64,000 nt of DNA from Candidatus Liminaster caballi (GCA_018065085.1 JAGHUA010000001.1:1-64000); one strand, 5' to 3'. Counted from the first letter of the stretch, positions 49,297-57,709 are shown. Program-made: numbers and translations. Notes: generated by a model from the letters alone, not told the origin.

Positions 49297-49526
49297 GTCA
49301 CTCAAGTGCGCCGTGGAGTGACCAGAAACTTTTTTCAGTCACTCAAGTGCGCCGTGAGTGACTACGAAACTTTTTCAGTCACCCGAGTGCGCCGTAGAGT
49401 GACTACGAAACTTTTTCAGTCACCCAAGTGCGCCGTGGAGTGACTCGGAGAAAATTCTAGTCACTCAAGCGCGCCGTGGAGTGACTCGGAGAAAATTTTG
49501 GTCACTCAAGCGCGCCGTGGAGTGAC
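49297..49526. repeat. 41-bp palindromic tandem repeat array (6 units)
   Basis: Units start at 49297, 49338, 49378, 49419, 49460 and 49501 (period 40-41 bp). Each has a 26-bp hairpin with arms GTCACTC and GAGTGAC (one copy has CACCC variants) around a GTGCGCCGTG-like loop, then a 15-bp linker that falls into two types: TACGAAACTTTTTCA and TCGGAGAAAATTnTR. Linkers repeat, so this is not a CRISPR array. It lies between the converging ends of the peptide gene and fba. Confidence 0.92.
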
Positions 49527-49591
49527 TCGTGCTTGTTTTATGCTAAGGGGACAGGTGTGTCAGATGGTGAAACGTTGTAACCGACACACAT

Positions 49592-49622
49592 AAAAAAGCA
49601 CGACCCGCAGAGAGCCGTGCTT
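49592..49622 (-). terminator. Terminator of fba
   Basis: AAGCACG and CGTGCTT arms enclosing a partly paired CCC/GAG region; the minus strand continues into a T-run. It lies 22 bp beyond the fba stop. Confidence 0.8.
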
Positions 49623-49644
49623 AAATATGATTGTCAGTGACTGA

Positions 49645-50643
49645 TTAGCCGAGGTGACCGTTAGAGCCGAGCACATCAACGATCTTGTGGATGTACATCT
49701 TCTTCATGTTGTCACGGGCAGGAGTGAGATACTGACGTGGGTCGAAGTGTGATGGGTTCTCAGCGAGGTGCTTGCGGATAGCTGCAGTCATAGCGAGACG
49801 TGAGTCAGAGTCGATGTTGATCTTGCAGACAGCCGACTTAGAAGCCTCACGGAGCTGCTCCTCTGGAATACCGATAGCATCTGGCAACTTGCCGCCGAAC
49901 TCGTTGATAGTAGCAACCTCATCCTGTGGAACAGATGAAGAGCCGTGGAGAACGATTGGGAAGCCTGGGAGCTTAGCCTCGATCTCGTGGAGAACGTCAA
50001 ATGCGAGTGGTGGTGGAACGAGGATACCCTTCTCGTTGCGTGTGCACTGAGCAGGAGTGAACTTGTAAGCACCGTGAGAAGTACCGATTGAGATAGCGAG
50101 AGAGTCGCAACCTGTGCGTGTAGCGAAGTCGATAACCTCCTCTGGCTTTGTGTAGTGTGACTCAGCTGCAGAAACCTCATCCTCAACACCGGCGAGAACG
50201 CCGAGCTCAGCCTCAACAGTTACGTCGAACTGGTGAGCGTACTCAACAACCTTCTTGGTGAGGGCGATGTTCTCCTCGTATGGGAGGTGTGAGCCATCGA
50301 TCATTACTGAAGAGAAACCGCAGTCGATGCAGTCCTTGCAAGTCTCGAAGCTGTCACCGTGATCAAGGTGAAGAACGATTTCAGGCTTCTCGCAACCAAG
50401 CTCCTTAGCATACTCAACAGCACCCTGAGCCATGTAGCGGAGGATTGTTGGGTTAGCGTACTTGCGTGCGCCCTTAGAAACCTGCATGATAACTGGAGAC
50501 TTTGTCTCGACAGCAGCCATTACGATAGCCTGCATCTGCTCCATTGTATTGAAGTTGAATGCTGGGATAGCATAACCACCTGCAACAGCCTTCTTGAACA
50601 TCTCGCGGGTGTTCACAAGACCGAGATCTTTGTAATTTACCAT
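49645..50643 (-). CDS. fba: Class II fructose-bisphosphate aldolase
   Basis: Zinc-dependent glycolytic enzyme cleaving fructose-1,6-bisphosphate, cytosolic, 332 residues. Visible are AIPAFNFNTMEQMQA, the metal-binding IVLHLDHGDSFETC, EAELGVLAGVEDEV, GTSHGAYKF with a zinc His, and IVLHGSSSVP. Codon use is that of a highly expressed gene. It is monocistronic, with its own promoter and terminator, and is divergent from the phenylalanine operon. Confidence 0.97.
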   Translation of the reverse strand: MVNYKDLGLVNTREMFKKAVAGGYAIPAFNFNTMEQMQAIVMAAVETKSPVIMQVSKGARKYANPTILRYMAQGAVEYAKELGCEKPEIVLHLDHGDSFETCKDCIDCGFSSVMIDGSHLPYEENIALTKKVVEYAHQFDVTVEAELGVLAGVEDEVSAAESHYTKPEEVIDFATRTGCDSLAISIGTSHGAYKFTPAQCTRNEKGILVPPPLAFDVLHEIEAKLPGFPIVLHGSSSVPQDEVATINEFGGKLPDAIGIPEEQLREASKSAVCKINIDSDSRLAMTAAIRKHLAENPSHFDPRQYLTPARDNMKKMYIHKIVDVLGSNGHLG

Positions 50644-50689
50644 AATAATAATATGTTAGTTGTTACTAATGTTGTTTGAAATAACGCTG

Positions 50690-50723
50690 CAAAGATAATG
50701 CTTTCTTGACGAATTGCGGCAAA
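50690..50723 (-). promoter_or_regulatory. fba promoter
   Basis: On the minus strand, TTTG at 50723-50720, a 22-bp spacer and TATCTTTG at 50697-50690. Confidence 0.65.
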
Positions 50724-50800
50724 AACCAACGGATTTTTGCACACAAACAGATACTTTTGTAAGAAAAGTAAGATTTAAATAGCAAAAAAACGGAAAAAAG

Positions 50801-50832
50801 TTTGGAGGTTAATCAGCAATGACTTATCTTTG
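50801..50832 (+). promoter_or_regulatory. Promoter of the Phe/Tyr operon
   Basis: TTTG at 50801-50804, exactly 20 bp, then TATCTTTG at 50825-50832. A leader of about 230 nt separates it from the first enzyme gene. Confidence 0.8.
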
Positions 50833-50854
50833 CACCCGAAAAAAAGAAAATGCT

Positions 50855-50920
50855 ATGAGTTTGTACGGCCGATTTTATTATTTCTTTTATTACTTTGCAA
50901 AGGAATGTAAGGTCGGGTAA
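50855..50920 (+). CDS. Phe/Tyr-rich leader peptide of an attenuator
   Basis: A 21-codon frame starting ATG about 20 bp downstream of the promoter. Codons 7-14 read Phe-Tyr-Tyr-Phe-Phe-Tyr-Tyr-Phe, and Tyr also occurs at codon 4. It ends VG-stop, the stop lying immediately after the GGTCGGG antiterminator strand. The operon behind it makes phenylalanine and tyrosine. A run of regulatory codons in a tiny frame, right before a terminator, is the classical arrangement of amino-acid attenuators such as pheL and trpL of enterobacteria. The sequence itself is unlike pheL. Confidence 0.85.
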   Translation: MSLYGRFYYFFYYFAKECKVG

Positions 50921-51016
50921 GCGTGTGCCGCTGAGCAACGAAGACGAAAGGCACAGACAGACAAACTGAGATTAGCACATGAAACCCCGACCATGAGACT
51001 GGCTGGGATTTTTTTT
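50911..51016 (+). promoter_or_regulatory. Transcription attenuator of the Phe/Tyr operon
   Basis: Strand 1, GGTCGGG (50911-50917), is fully complementary to CCCGACC (50986-50992), an antiterminator. The latter can instead pair with GGCTGGG (51001-51007; one wobble, one mismatch), which is followed by eight T residues (51009-51016), a terminator. Only one pairing can form. A ribosome stalled on the Phe/Tyr codons leaves strand 1 free, allowing read-through; one that reaches the stop codon covers strand 1 and lets the terminator form. A third small hairpin (TGTGCC 50924-50929, GGCACA 50950-50955) lies between. Confidence 0.8.
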
Positions 51017-51065
51017 GTACGTAACGAATCATTGCAGACTTGCAACACATATTATAATATATATA

Positions 51066-51920
51066 ATGAGTAAGCTAAGAGTCGCCATTCAGGGCGAAGA
51101 AGGATGCTATCACGAATGGGCTGCGCGCCAGTACTTCGAGGGCGAGGACGTTGAGGTTGTTCCATGCCTTACGTTCCAGTCGGAGTTTGAGGCGATGGCT
51201 GCCGACCCGTCGCTCCTCGGCATCATGGCCATCGAGAATACCATCGCAGGCAATATCCTGCAGAACCATGAGCTGCTCCGCACCTCGCAGCGCAGCATTG
51301 CCGGTGAACATCGCGTGCATATCAGTCACGTGCTCTGTGCCTTGCCCGGCCAGACGCTCGCCGACATCACCGAAGTCAACTCCCACCCTATCGCCCTGCT
51401 CCAGTGTGAGGAATTTCTCCACTCCCAGCTTCCTGACGCCAAGGTGGTGGAGATGGACGATACGGCAGGCTCGGCAAAGATCATCCGCGACCAGCATCTG
51501 ATGGGCCATGCTGCCATCTGCTCGGAATATGCTGCCAAGCTCTACGGCCTCGACATTCTGGCTCGCGCCATCGAGACCAACAAACGCAACTTCACCCGCT
51601 TCCTCATCCTCGAAGACAAGTTCGTCGCCGCCGAGAAGCGCCGCCATGATGTCAACAAGGCCAGCATCGACTTCTGCGTGCGCCACACACAGGGCAGCCT
51701 TACGAAAGTGCTCACCATCCTGTCGTTCTACGGCATGAACCTCACCAAGATACAGTCTATGCCGATCATCGGACGTGAGTGGGAATATCGTTTCTATGTC
51801 GATCTGACGTTCGATGACTATCTGACCTATCGCAAGGCCATCGACGCTATCATGCCGTTTGCCACCGACTTCCAGATTCTTGGCGAATATAAGGAAAAAA
51901 CTGAAATTATTGAGAAATGA
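51066..51920 (+). CDS. pheA: Prephenate dehydratase
   Basis: Converts prephenate to phenylpyruvate, the committed step to phenylalanine. The 284-residue cytosolic protein starts MSKLRVAIQGEEGCYHEWAA and has the periplasmic-binding-like catalytic lobes with IENTIAGNI and TRFLILED. From about residue 200 comes an ACT regulatory domain (TQGSLTKVLTILSFYGMNLTKIQSMP split by position) that should bind phenylalanine. There is no chorismate mutase domain; that activity is fused to DAHP synthase two genes on. A longer in-frame start at 51015 falls inside the attenuator T-run and is rejected. It overlaps the next gene by 4 bp. Confidence 0.95.
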   Translation: MSKLRVAIQGEEGCYHEWAARQYFEGEDVEVVPCLTFQSEFEAMAADPSLLGIMAIENTIAGNILQNHELLRTSQRSIAGEHRVHISHVLCALPGQTLADITEVNSHPIALLQCEEFLHSQLPDAKVVEMDDTAGSAKIIRDQHLMGHAAICSEYAAKLYGLDILARAIETNKRNFTRFLILEDKFVAAEKRRHDVNKASIDFCVRHTQGSLTKVLTILSFYGMNLTKIQSMPIIGREWEYRFYVDLTFDDYLTYRKAIDAIMPFATDFQILGEYKEKTEIIEK

Positions 51921-53089
51921 AAACCATACAGCCGGCTGACCGTATCAGCCATGTCGAGGAATATTACTTCAGTCGCAAACTGAAGGAAGTGGCACGAATG
52001 AATCAGGACGGTGGCATCCCTGTCATCAGTCTTGGCATCGGCGGCCCTGACTTCATCCCGTCAGACCTTACCATCCAGGCATTGATCGACGATGTCAGGC
52101 GCTCGGACGCTCACAGCTACCAGAGCTATGTAGGTCTGCCTGAGTTGCGCAAGGCTTGGGGCCAGTTCTATAAGCGATGGTATGATGTCGATCTCGATCC
52201 GCAGACCGAGATGCTGCCTCTCATCGGTTCGAAGGAAGGCATCATGCACGTGTCGATGGCATTCCTCAATCCTGGCGATAAGGTTCTCGTGCCTGATCCC
52301 GGCTATCCGACCTACACGTCGGTCAGCAAGCTGGTAGGCGCTGAGATTATCAAGTACGACCTTACCTACGAGAACAACTGGGAACCTGACTTCGATGCCC
52401 TCGAACGTATCCCCGGCCTTGACGATGTGAAGCTGATGTGGGTCAACTATCCGCACATGCCTACCGGACACAAGGCTTCGACCCAGCTCCTTGAGCGCAT
52501 TGTCGATTTCGGTCGCCGCCATCAGATTGTCATCATCAACGACAACCCATATTCGTTCATCCTCAACGACAACCCGCTGTCCATCCTTCAGGTGCCGGGT
52601 GCCAAGGACATCTGCCTTGAGTTCAACTCTATGTCCAAGAGTCACTCGATGGCCGGCTGGCGTCAGGGCATCGTCTGCGGCAATGCGGAGTTTATCAGCT
52701 GGATACTGCGCGTCAAGAGCAATGTCGATTCGGGCATGTTCCGTCCGATGATGAAGGCTGCCATCGCTGCCCTCAACAATCCCGAGGAGTATTATTCTCG
52801 CCAAAACGATGCCTACCGCGAACGTCGCGTCGTGGCCGAACAGATCATGACCCAGCTGGGCTGTGAGTTCGATCCGTCGCAAAGCGGTCTCTTCCTTTGG
52901 GGTCGTATTCCGGAATCGGCTCCTGACTGCGAGTCGATCACCGAGCCTGTTCTCCATCAAGCCCGTGTCTTCATCACTCCCGGCTTTATCTTCGGCAAGA
53001 ACGGCGAACGCTTCATCCGCATAAGCCTTTGCGCACCGGCAGAAAAAATGGAAACAGCTTTACAAAGAATTAAAAATCTAAATAAATAA
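51917..53089 (+). CDS. Aromatic/aspartate-type aminotransferase (fold I)
   Basis: A 390-residue PLP enzyme of class I/II. Seen: ISLGIGGPDFIPSD, LIGSKEGIMHVSMAF, VPDPGYPTYTS, the NYPHMPTG segment, NDNPYSFI, and the cofactor lysine in NSMSKSHSMAGWRQG. Between prephenate dehydratase and DAHP synthase genes, its role is most likely the transamination of phenylpyruvate and hydroxyphenylpyruvate to Phe and Tyr (inference from position). An LL-diaminopimelate or aspartate aminotransferase role cannot be excluded. The start overlaps the previous stop (ATGA). Confidence 0.9.
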   Translation: MKTIQPADRISHVEEYYFSRKLKEVARMNQDGGIPVISLGIGGPDFIPSDLTIQALIDDVRRSDAHSYQSYVGLPELRKAWGQFYKRWYDVDLDPQTEMLPLIGSKEGIMHVSMAFLNPGDKVLVPDPGYPTYTSVSKLVGAEIIKYDLTYENNWEPDFDALERIPGLDDVKLMWVNYPHMPTGHKASTQLLERIVDFGRRHQIVIINDNPYSFILNDNPLSILQVPGAKDICLEFNSMSKSHSMAGWRQGIVCGNAEFISWILRVKSNVDSGMFRPMMKAAIAALNNPEEYYSRQNDAYRERRVVAEQIMTQLGCEFDPSQSGLFLWGRIPESAPDCESITEPVLHQARVFITPGFIFGKNGERFIRISLCAPAEKMETALQRIKNLNK

Positions 53090-53092
53090 AAT

Positions 53093-54163
53093 ATGGAAAT
53101 GACATTCGAGCCACTGCTTCCGCAGATGGACAACAAGCGCCCAATGGTGATAGCAGGACCTTGCAGCGCAGAGAGTGAGGAACAGGTGTTGACCACAGGC
53201 CGCGCACTTGCCGCCAAAGGTTTCAAGATCTTCCGTGCCGGAATCTGGAAGCCGCGCACCAAGCCAGGCGGATTCGAAGGCGTCGGCGTGATCGGTCTGC
53301 CATGGCTCCAGAAGCTCAAGGAAGAGACCGGCATGCTCACAGCAGTCGAGGTTGCCACCAAGGCACACGTCGAGGCTGCACTTGCCTTTGGCGTCGATAT
53401 TCTCTGGATCGGAGCACGCACCACAGCCAACCCATTCGCCATGCAGGAGATTGCCGACACACTCCGCGGCCATGACGTACCTGTATTGATCAAGAATCCG
53501 GTCAATCCGGACGTTGAACTCTGGATCGGCGGCATCGAACGTATCTACGGTGCAGGCATCCATCGCATCGGTGTCATTCATCGCGGTTTCTCATCGGCCG
53601 ACAAGACCATCTACCGTAACGTCCCACAGTGGCACATCGCCATCGAGCTGCGCCGCCGTTTCCCTAACCTCCCGATCTTCTGCGATCCTTCGCACATCGG
53701 CGGTCGTCGCGACCTCGTGAAGCCTCTGTGCCAGCAGGCTATGGATCTCGGTTTCGACGGTCTCATCGTCGAGAGCCATTGCAACCCGGACGCAGCATGG
53801 AGCGATGCCAAGCAGCAGGTTACGCCTGATGTCCTTGACGAGATCATCAGCAACCTCGTCATCCGCGACACCGTTCAGACCACCGAGGACCTCGTTGACC
53901 TCCGTCAGCAGATCGACGAGATCGACAATAAGATCCTTGAGATCCTTGCCAAGCGTATGCGCGTCAGCCGCGAGATTGCACAGTATAAACTCGAACATGC
54001 GATGCCTGTCCTTCAGGCCGGCCGTTATGACGAAATCCTCAACAAGCGTTCTGAGCAGGGCGTTGCGTTCGGCATGAGTTCGGAGTTTGTCAAGGAGGTG
54101 TTCGAGGCTATCCACGGCGAGTCTGTGCGCACACAGATGCAGCATATTAATAAATGGAGCTGA
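53093..54163 (+). CDS. DAHP synthase fused to chorismate mutase
   Basis: A bifunctional 356-residue enzyme. The N-terminal part (about 1-260) is a KDO8P-like DAHP synthase (MVIAGPCSAESEEQV, FRAGIWKPRTKPGGFEGVG, PVLIKNPVNPD, FCDPSHIGGRRD). It condenses phosphoenolpyruvate and erythrose-4-phosphate at the entry of the shikimate pathway. The C-terminal 90 residues are an AroQ chorismate mutase (LVDLRQQIDEIDNKILEILAKRM, REIAQYKLEHAMPV). The fusion couples the first and the branch-point steps and is known from other Bacteroidota; the mutase domain often provides feedback control. It starts 3 bp after the aminotransferase stop. Confidence 0.95.
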   Translation: MEMTFEPLLPQMDNKRPMVIAGPCSAESEEQVLTTGRALAAKGFKIFRAGIWKPRTKPGGFEGVGVIGLPWLQKLKEETGMLTAVEVATKAHVEAALAFGVDILWIGARTTANPFAMQEIADTLRGHDVPVLIKNPVNPDVELWIGGIERIYGAGIHRIGVIHRGFSSADKTIYRNVPQWHIAIELRRRFPNLPIFCDPSHIGGRRDLVKPLCQQAMDLGFDGLIVESHCNPDAAWSDAKQQVTPDVLDEIISNLVIRDTVQTTEDLVDLRQQIDEIDNKILEILAKRMRVSREIAQYKLEHAMPVLQAGRYDEILNKRSEQGVAFGMSSEFVKEVFEAIHGESVRTQMQHINKWS

Positions 54164-54164
54164 T

Positions 54165-54950
54165 ATGAAGATTGTAATTTTAGGCAGTGGAAAGATGGGC
54201 ATGTTCATGGCCGACACGCTGTGCATGGATCATGATGTGGCGCTTTATGCCCGTCACGCCGAGAAACTCCGTTACTGTCTGAACACACGCCGATTCACAT
54301 CCTATGATGAGATTCGCGAGTTCGATCCGGATCTGGTCATCAACGCCGTAACCATCAAGAATACGCTCAATGTGTTCAACGAGGTGCTGCCATATCTCAA
54401 CAAGAAGTGCATGCTTTCTGACATAGCATCGGTCAAGACCGGTCTGCCTGAGTTCTATGCAGCTTCGGGACATCCGTTCGTCTCGACCCACCCGATGTTC
54501 GGTCCTACGTTTGCCAACCTCAATGACCTGAGCCACAACTACTGCATCATCATCAAGGAGTCCGATCCGTTCGGCAAGGCTTTCTTCCGCGAGGTATATG
54601 CTGCCCTGAAGCTCAACATATACGACTATACGTTCGAGGAGCATGACGAGACCATCGCCTACTCGCTCTCCATTCCGTTTGTTTCCACATTGGCATTCAC
54701 CGGCGTGATGAAGCCGCAGGACGCTCCTGGCACGACGTTCAAGAAGCACATGGCCATTGCACGCGGCCTTCTCAGCGAGGACGATTATCTCCTCACCGAG
54801 ATCCTGTTCAATCCGAACTCCCCGAAGCAGATCGACCTCATCGTCGATAAGCTCAAGGAGCTATCTGAGATCATACGCGAACACGATACAGACAGGTTGC
54901 TGAACTACATCAACCAGAGTCGCGAAAACATAAAAGGTCAGGCACTTTAA
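54165..54950 (+). CDS. tyrA: Prephenate dehydrogenase
   Basis: NAD-dependent step to hydroxyphenylpyruvate for tyrosine, 261 residues. The Rossmann motif is MKIVILGSGKMGMF. Further on are NAVTIKNTLNVFNEVLP, DIASVKTGLPEF, the STHPMFGPTFANL segment with the catalytic-type His, and a helical dimer domain. There is no ACT domain. The start at 54165, 1 bp after the previous stop, gives the dinucleotide-binding N-terminus; an in-frame ATG at 54087 would lie inside the mutase gene. With it, the operon encodes both branches from prephenate, which matches a leader peptide rich in both Phe and Tyr. Confidence 0.93.
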   Translation: MKIVILGSGKMGMFMADTLCMDHDVALYARHAEKLRYCLNTRRFTSYDEIREFDPDLVINAVTIKNTLNVFNEVLPYLNKKCMLSDIASVKTGLPEFYAASGHPFVSTHPMFGPTFANLNDLSHNYCIIIKESDPFGKAFFREVYAALKLNIYDYTFEEHDETIAYSLSIPFVSTLAFTGVMKPQDAPGTTFKKHMAIARGLLSEDDYLLTEILFNPNSPKQIDLIVDKLKELSEIIREHDTDRLLNYINQSRENIKGQAL

Positions 54951-54962
54951 GCCTGACCTTTT
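54933..54962 (+). terminator. Terminator of the Phe/Tyr operon
   Basis: AAAGGTCAGGC and GCCTGACCTTT form a perfect 11-bp stem with a T-run. The first arm is within the last codons of tyrA and the loop contains its TAA stop. Confidence 0.92.
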
Positions 54963-55052
54963 TCTGTGTTGTTCGATTCATCGAAAAAAACCGAGTCATG
55001 ATTCGAGATTCCGATGATTTGAGGAATATGGCCTCAAATCATCAATCTCTCC

Positions 55053-57209
55053 TTATCTCTTCATCATCTTCTTGCCATTGATGATTACCATGCCCTTGGC
55101 ATTGGCATCCACCTTCTGACCGAAGAGGTTGAATGCAGCCGATTCGCCTGACACTGCCTCGACCGTGGTGATGGCCGATGGGTCGTCATCCTCTGGGTTT
55201 GGATCAGGAATGATGGCAAACTCATCGATGAGGAAGCGTTTGAGCGCGCGCATCTTGATCTTCTGCTCGCCGCTGCCTTTCAGCTTCACCTCGAAATTTG
55301 TCCACTTGCCTGTCTCCATGGTCAATGATGTCTGACCGAGCGTGCCGTTGCCACTGCCGATGCTGAGCTTAAGGGATGTATTGTCAGTATCGAATGGTGC
55401 AGCCATAAATGTAACGATAAAATGACCCTCATCAGCACCGAGGTTGAAGGCTGGAGTTGTGGCGTATGCACCAGGAGTCTGAGTGTTGAACACAGCACAG
55501 TTCCAACCGCCCGACTTCACAGGACATGTCCATCCTTCATTATCCGGATTGAAATCACCGGTTCCGCCTGCGAAGTTATCATTCAGACCGCACTGACCTG
55601 TGCAGCTGTTGAACGATTCATAGAACAAGGCGTCTTCAGGAGCCTCTGGGTTAACATAGACTGTCGATCCCTCATAGAAGTCGAACGATATCAGTCCATT
55701 TCTCTTTGAGATATTGGTAACGGTCACGTTCAACTTGTTGGTTCCGTCGATATTCTTGTGATAAAGCACAGTGGCAGGATAGCTGTTTGGCGAGAACGTA
55801 GTGTTGCCGGCACCTGGATATGGGTCGTTGGCAAGCTGTGTGGCACCGCTTGAGGTGTGCTTGCCGTCGGCTGGCACGATGGTGTATCGCTCGTGATCGT
55901 TCTTATACCACCATGAGTCGAACTTTGAGTTCACCATGTTCCATGCCCAGATTGTCTCATCATAGTCGATGTGGGTGATGAGCAGACCGTTGCCGTAGAG
56001 CGACTTGTCCCAACTCTTCTGCTGACGGTTCTCAAGCAGGAAGAACTCCTCTGGGAAAGCAGGATTCTGCATTGCGTAAGCCACAGGTTCGTCCTCAATG
56101 GCAGGCATGTCGCGCACCTCGATGGTATCGCTCAAAGGCATTGGATCGACCCATCCGCAGCACATCTTCTCGTATGCGGTATATCCGCAAGGACGGAAGC
56201 TGTTGCCAAGATAGCAGCCGTTGGCCATGATGCTCCAGTTGCCCATTCCCTCAAAACCGGAATACTGCGAGTCGTAGGCATCAGGCAGACCCATGCAGTG
56301 GCTGAACTCATGGCAGATTGTACCTACACCATCGAGCACAGACTGTGTGTCGCGTGGATCAGCGGCATTGCAACCGCCACGCTGCAACTCTGGCGCACAG
56401 GCGTAGGTGCTGATTCTCACGCCATCCTTCTGCACAGGGTCGATGCCAGACTTATGCGGCCAGATGGTGTCGTCTTTGCCACCGTCGGCCTCGCCACGAC
56501 CGGCATAGATCACAAACACAAGTTCTGCCACACGGTCACCATCCCAGTCATAATCGGCATAGTTGACGTCGGCATCGGCCTTGTTCACAGCCTCACGGAT
56601 CATCTCGGCGGCATAGATATCATTGCGGTCGCCCGAGTTTGCTCCATAATAGGCATAGTTGTGCGAGAGCGTATAGATGCCGGCTACGGTAAAGTCAATA
56701 TCGAAGTCATTGTAGCTCTGATCGCGATAGTAATCACGCACAGAACCCACATAACCCTCTGACGAAGTATAACCAGGCTCGTTGATGATGCGCTCGTAGA
56801 GGGCCTTGTCATGACCTTCCTCAAACATACAGTCAGGGAACTGCACCAGGATGATAAGGCATTTCTTAACACCAGTATATACATGATCAGCACCTGCAAA
56901 TGTGCGTGGAGTCTGTCCAGCCTTGAGCATGTTCGACTGCTCCTTGGCCTTGAATTCCTTAAATCTGATTGAACGGATCTCGTTCATCTTCTCAAGCGAC
57001 ACCTTCTCAAACCTGTCATTGCCCAATGCACGATACAGGGTGCCATCGGCATCACGCCAGCAATGGGCGAACTCATCGCCGCAAAGCTCAGCACGGACTT
57101 CTGTTCCGTTGTGCAAACGGATGTTACGCCAGACGCCAGGTTTGGCTGGTGCGGCAACTGCGGATACTGTCACAAGGGCAGATACGAGTATGCTCAGTAG
57201 TTTCTTCAT
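55053..57209 (-). CDS. Secreted M6-family metalloprotease
   Basis: A 718-residue exported zinc protease. The signal is MKKLLSILVSALVTVSAVAA, followed by a propeptide to about 105. The peptidase domain carries CHEFSHCMGLPD with zinc ligands His300 and His304, catalytic Glu301 and Asp310, plus YDWDGDRVAELVFVIYAG before it. An MxNG-type turn follows (GNWSIMANGCY). The C-terminal half has beta domains and the tail AAFNLFGQKVDANAKG, then NGKKMMKR, comparable with those of the S8 and Fn3 proteins. M6 enzymes (immune inhibitor A type) degrade host proteins in some bacteria; the target here is unknown. Confidence 0.92.
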   Translation of the reverse strand: MKKLLSILVSALVTVSAVAAPAKPGVWRNIRLHNGTEVRAELCGDEFAHCWRDADGTLYRALGNDRFEKVSLEKMNEIRSIRFKEFKAKEQSNMLKAGQTPRTFAGADHVYTGVKKCLIILVQFPDCMFEEGHDKALYERIINEPGYTSSEGYVGSVRDYYRDQSYNDFDIDFTVAGIYTLSHNYAYYGANSGDRNDIYAAEMIREAVNKADADVNYADYDWDGDRVAELVFVIYAGRGEADGGKDDTIWPHKSGIDPVQKDGVRISTYACAPELQRGGCNAADPRDTQSVLDGVGTICHEFSHCMGLPDAYDSQYSGFEGMGNWSIMANGCYLGNSFRPCGYTAYEKMCCGWVDPMPLSDTIEVRDMPAIEDEPVAYAMQNPAFPEEFFLLENRQQKSWDKSLYGNGLLITHIDYDETIWAWNMVNSKFDSWWYKNDHERYTIVPADGKHTSSGATQLANDPYPGAGNTTFSPNSYPATVLYHKNIDGTNKLNVTVTNISKRNGLISFDFYEGSTVYVNPEAPEDALFYESFNSCTGQCGLNDNFAGGTGDFNPDNEGWTCPVKSGGWNCAVFNTQTPGAYATTPAFNLGADEGHFIVTFMAAPFDTDNTSLKLSIGSGNGTLGQTSLTMETGKWTNFEVKLKGSGEQKIKMRALKRFLIDEFAIIPDPNPEDDDPSAITTVEAVSGESAAFNLFGQKVDANAKGMVIINGKKMMKR

Positions 57210-57274
57210 AGTCTATAACTGTTTTTTGATTATTATATACAATTAAATTTACGCGCGAGTGCGCAAATACGGGG

Positions 57275-57306
57275 CAAAGGTAGCAAATAATACTCATATT
57301 GCCAAA
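57275..57306 (-). promoter_or_regulatory. Promoter of the M6 protease gene
   Basis: On the minus strand, TTTG at 57306-57303, a 20-bp spacer and TACCTTTG at 57282-57275, about 65 bp before the start codon. Confidence 0.75.
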
Positions 57307-57440
57307 TTTTTGGCCATTTATTTGCAATTTCATACACCTTATTTACAATTATTAACCGTTTCGCAACAAAAAGGGAATGCTATTTTGCAACAAGCAAGCA
57401 CCTTTTCACAGTTATGGAACAGTTAGGAATTGGTTGCGAG

Positions 57441-57474
57441 CACTTCCCAATACTTAGGAAACAGTTTTGCTCAC
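57441..57474. repeat. Single unit related to the 42-bp array
   Basis: CACTTCCCAATACTTAGGAA followed by ACAGTTTTGCTCAC matches the palindromic half of the 7063-7252 array, at 50 kb distance. It lies in the 500-bp divergent gap between the M6 protease and SusC genes. The remainder of that gap is A/T-rich and holds only the two promoters. Confidence 0.6.
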
Positions 57475-57598
57475 ATAATTCATCTTTTATGCGAATAAAA
57501 ACACATGTGCAGTTTGCATTTTTTGCATTTTTTGTGAAAATTTATAATATAATTGCCATTATTATGTAATAACATGTAGATTTTTGATATATATTTAG

Positions 57599-57606
57599 TA
57601 CCTTTG
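57599..57606 (+). promoter_or_regulatory. -7 element of the second SusC operon
   Basis: TACCTTTG about 105 bp before the start codon. TTTG occurs upstream but at a shorter distance (12 bp) than usual. Confidence 0.5.
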
Positions 57607-57709
57607 CGCACGCTATTGGTATGTATTTACATCGTGTTATGCTGTTAGCGACAATTATTGGTTACGTGTTTTAGGAATCAACATTATTAATTATATAAGG
57701 AATTAAAGT

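Noticed and set aside
49297-49526. CRISPR array
   Set aside because: The spacers are only about 15 bp, repeat themselves in two types, and no cas gene is nearby; the units are tandem hairpins.
50853-51050. Minus-strand frame covering the Phe/Tyr leader
   Set aside because: It mirrors the attenuator and leader peptide, has no ribosome-binding context and no recognisable product.
50833-51065. T-box or other riboswitch in the Phe/Tyr leader
   Set aside because: No T-box sequence is seen; the aromatic-rich frame and the three pairing strands are explained by ribosome-mediated attenuation.
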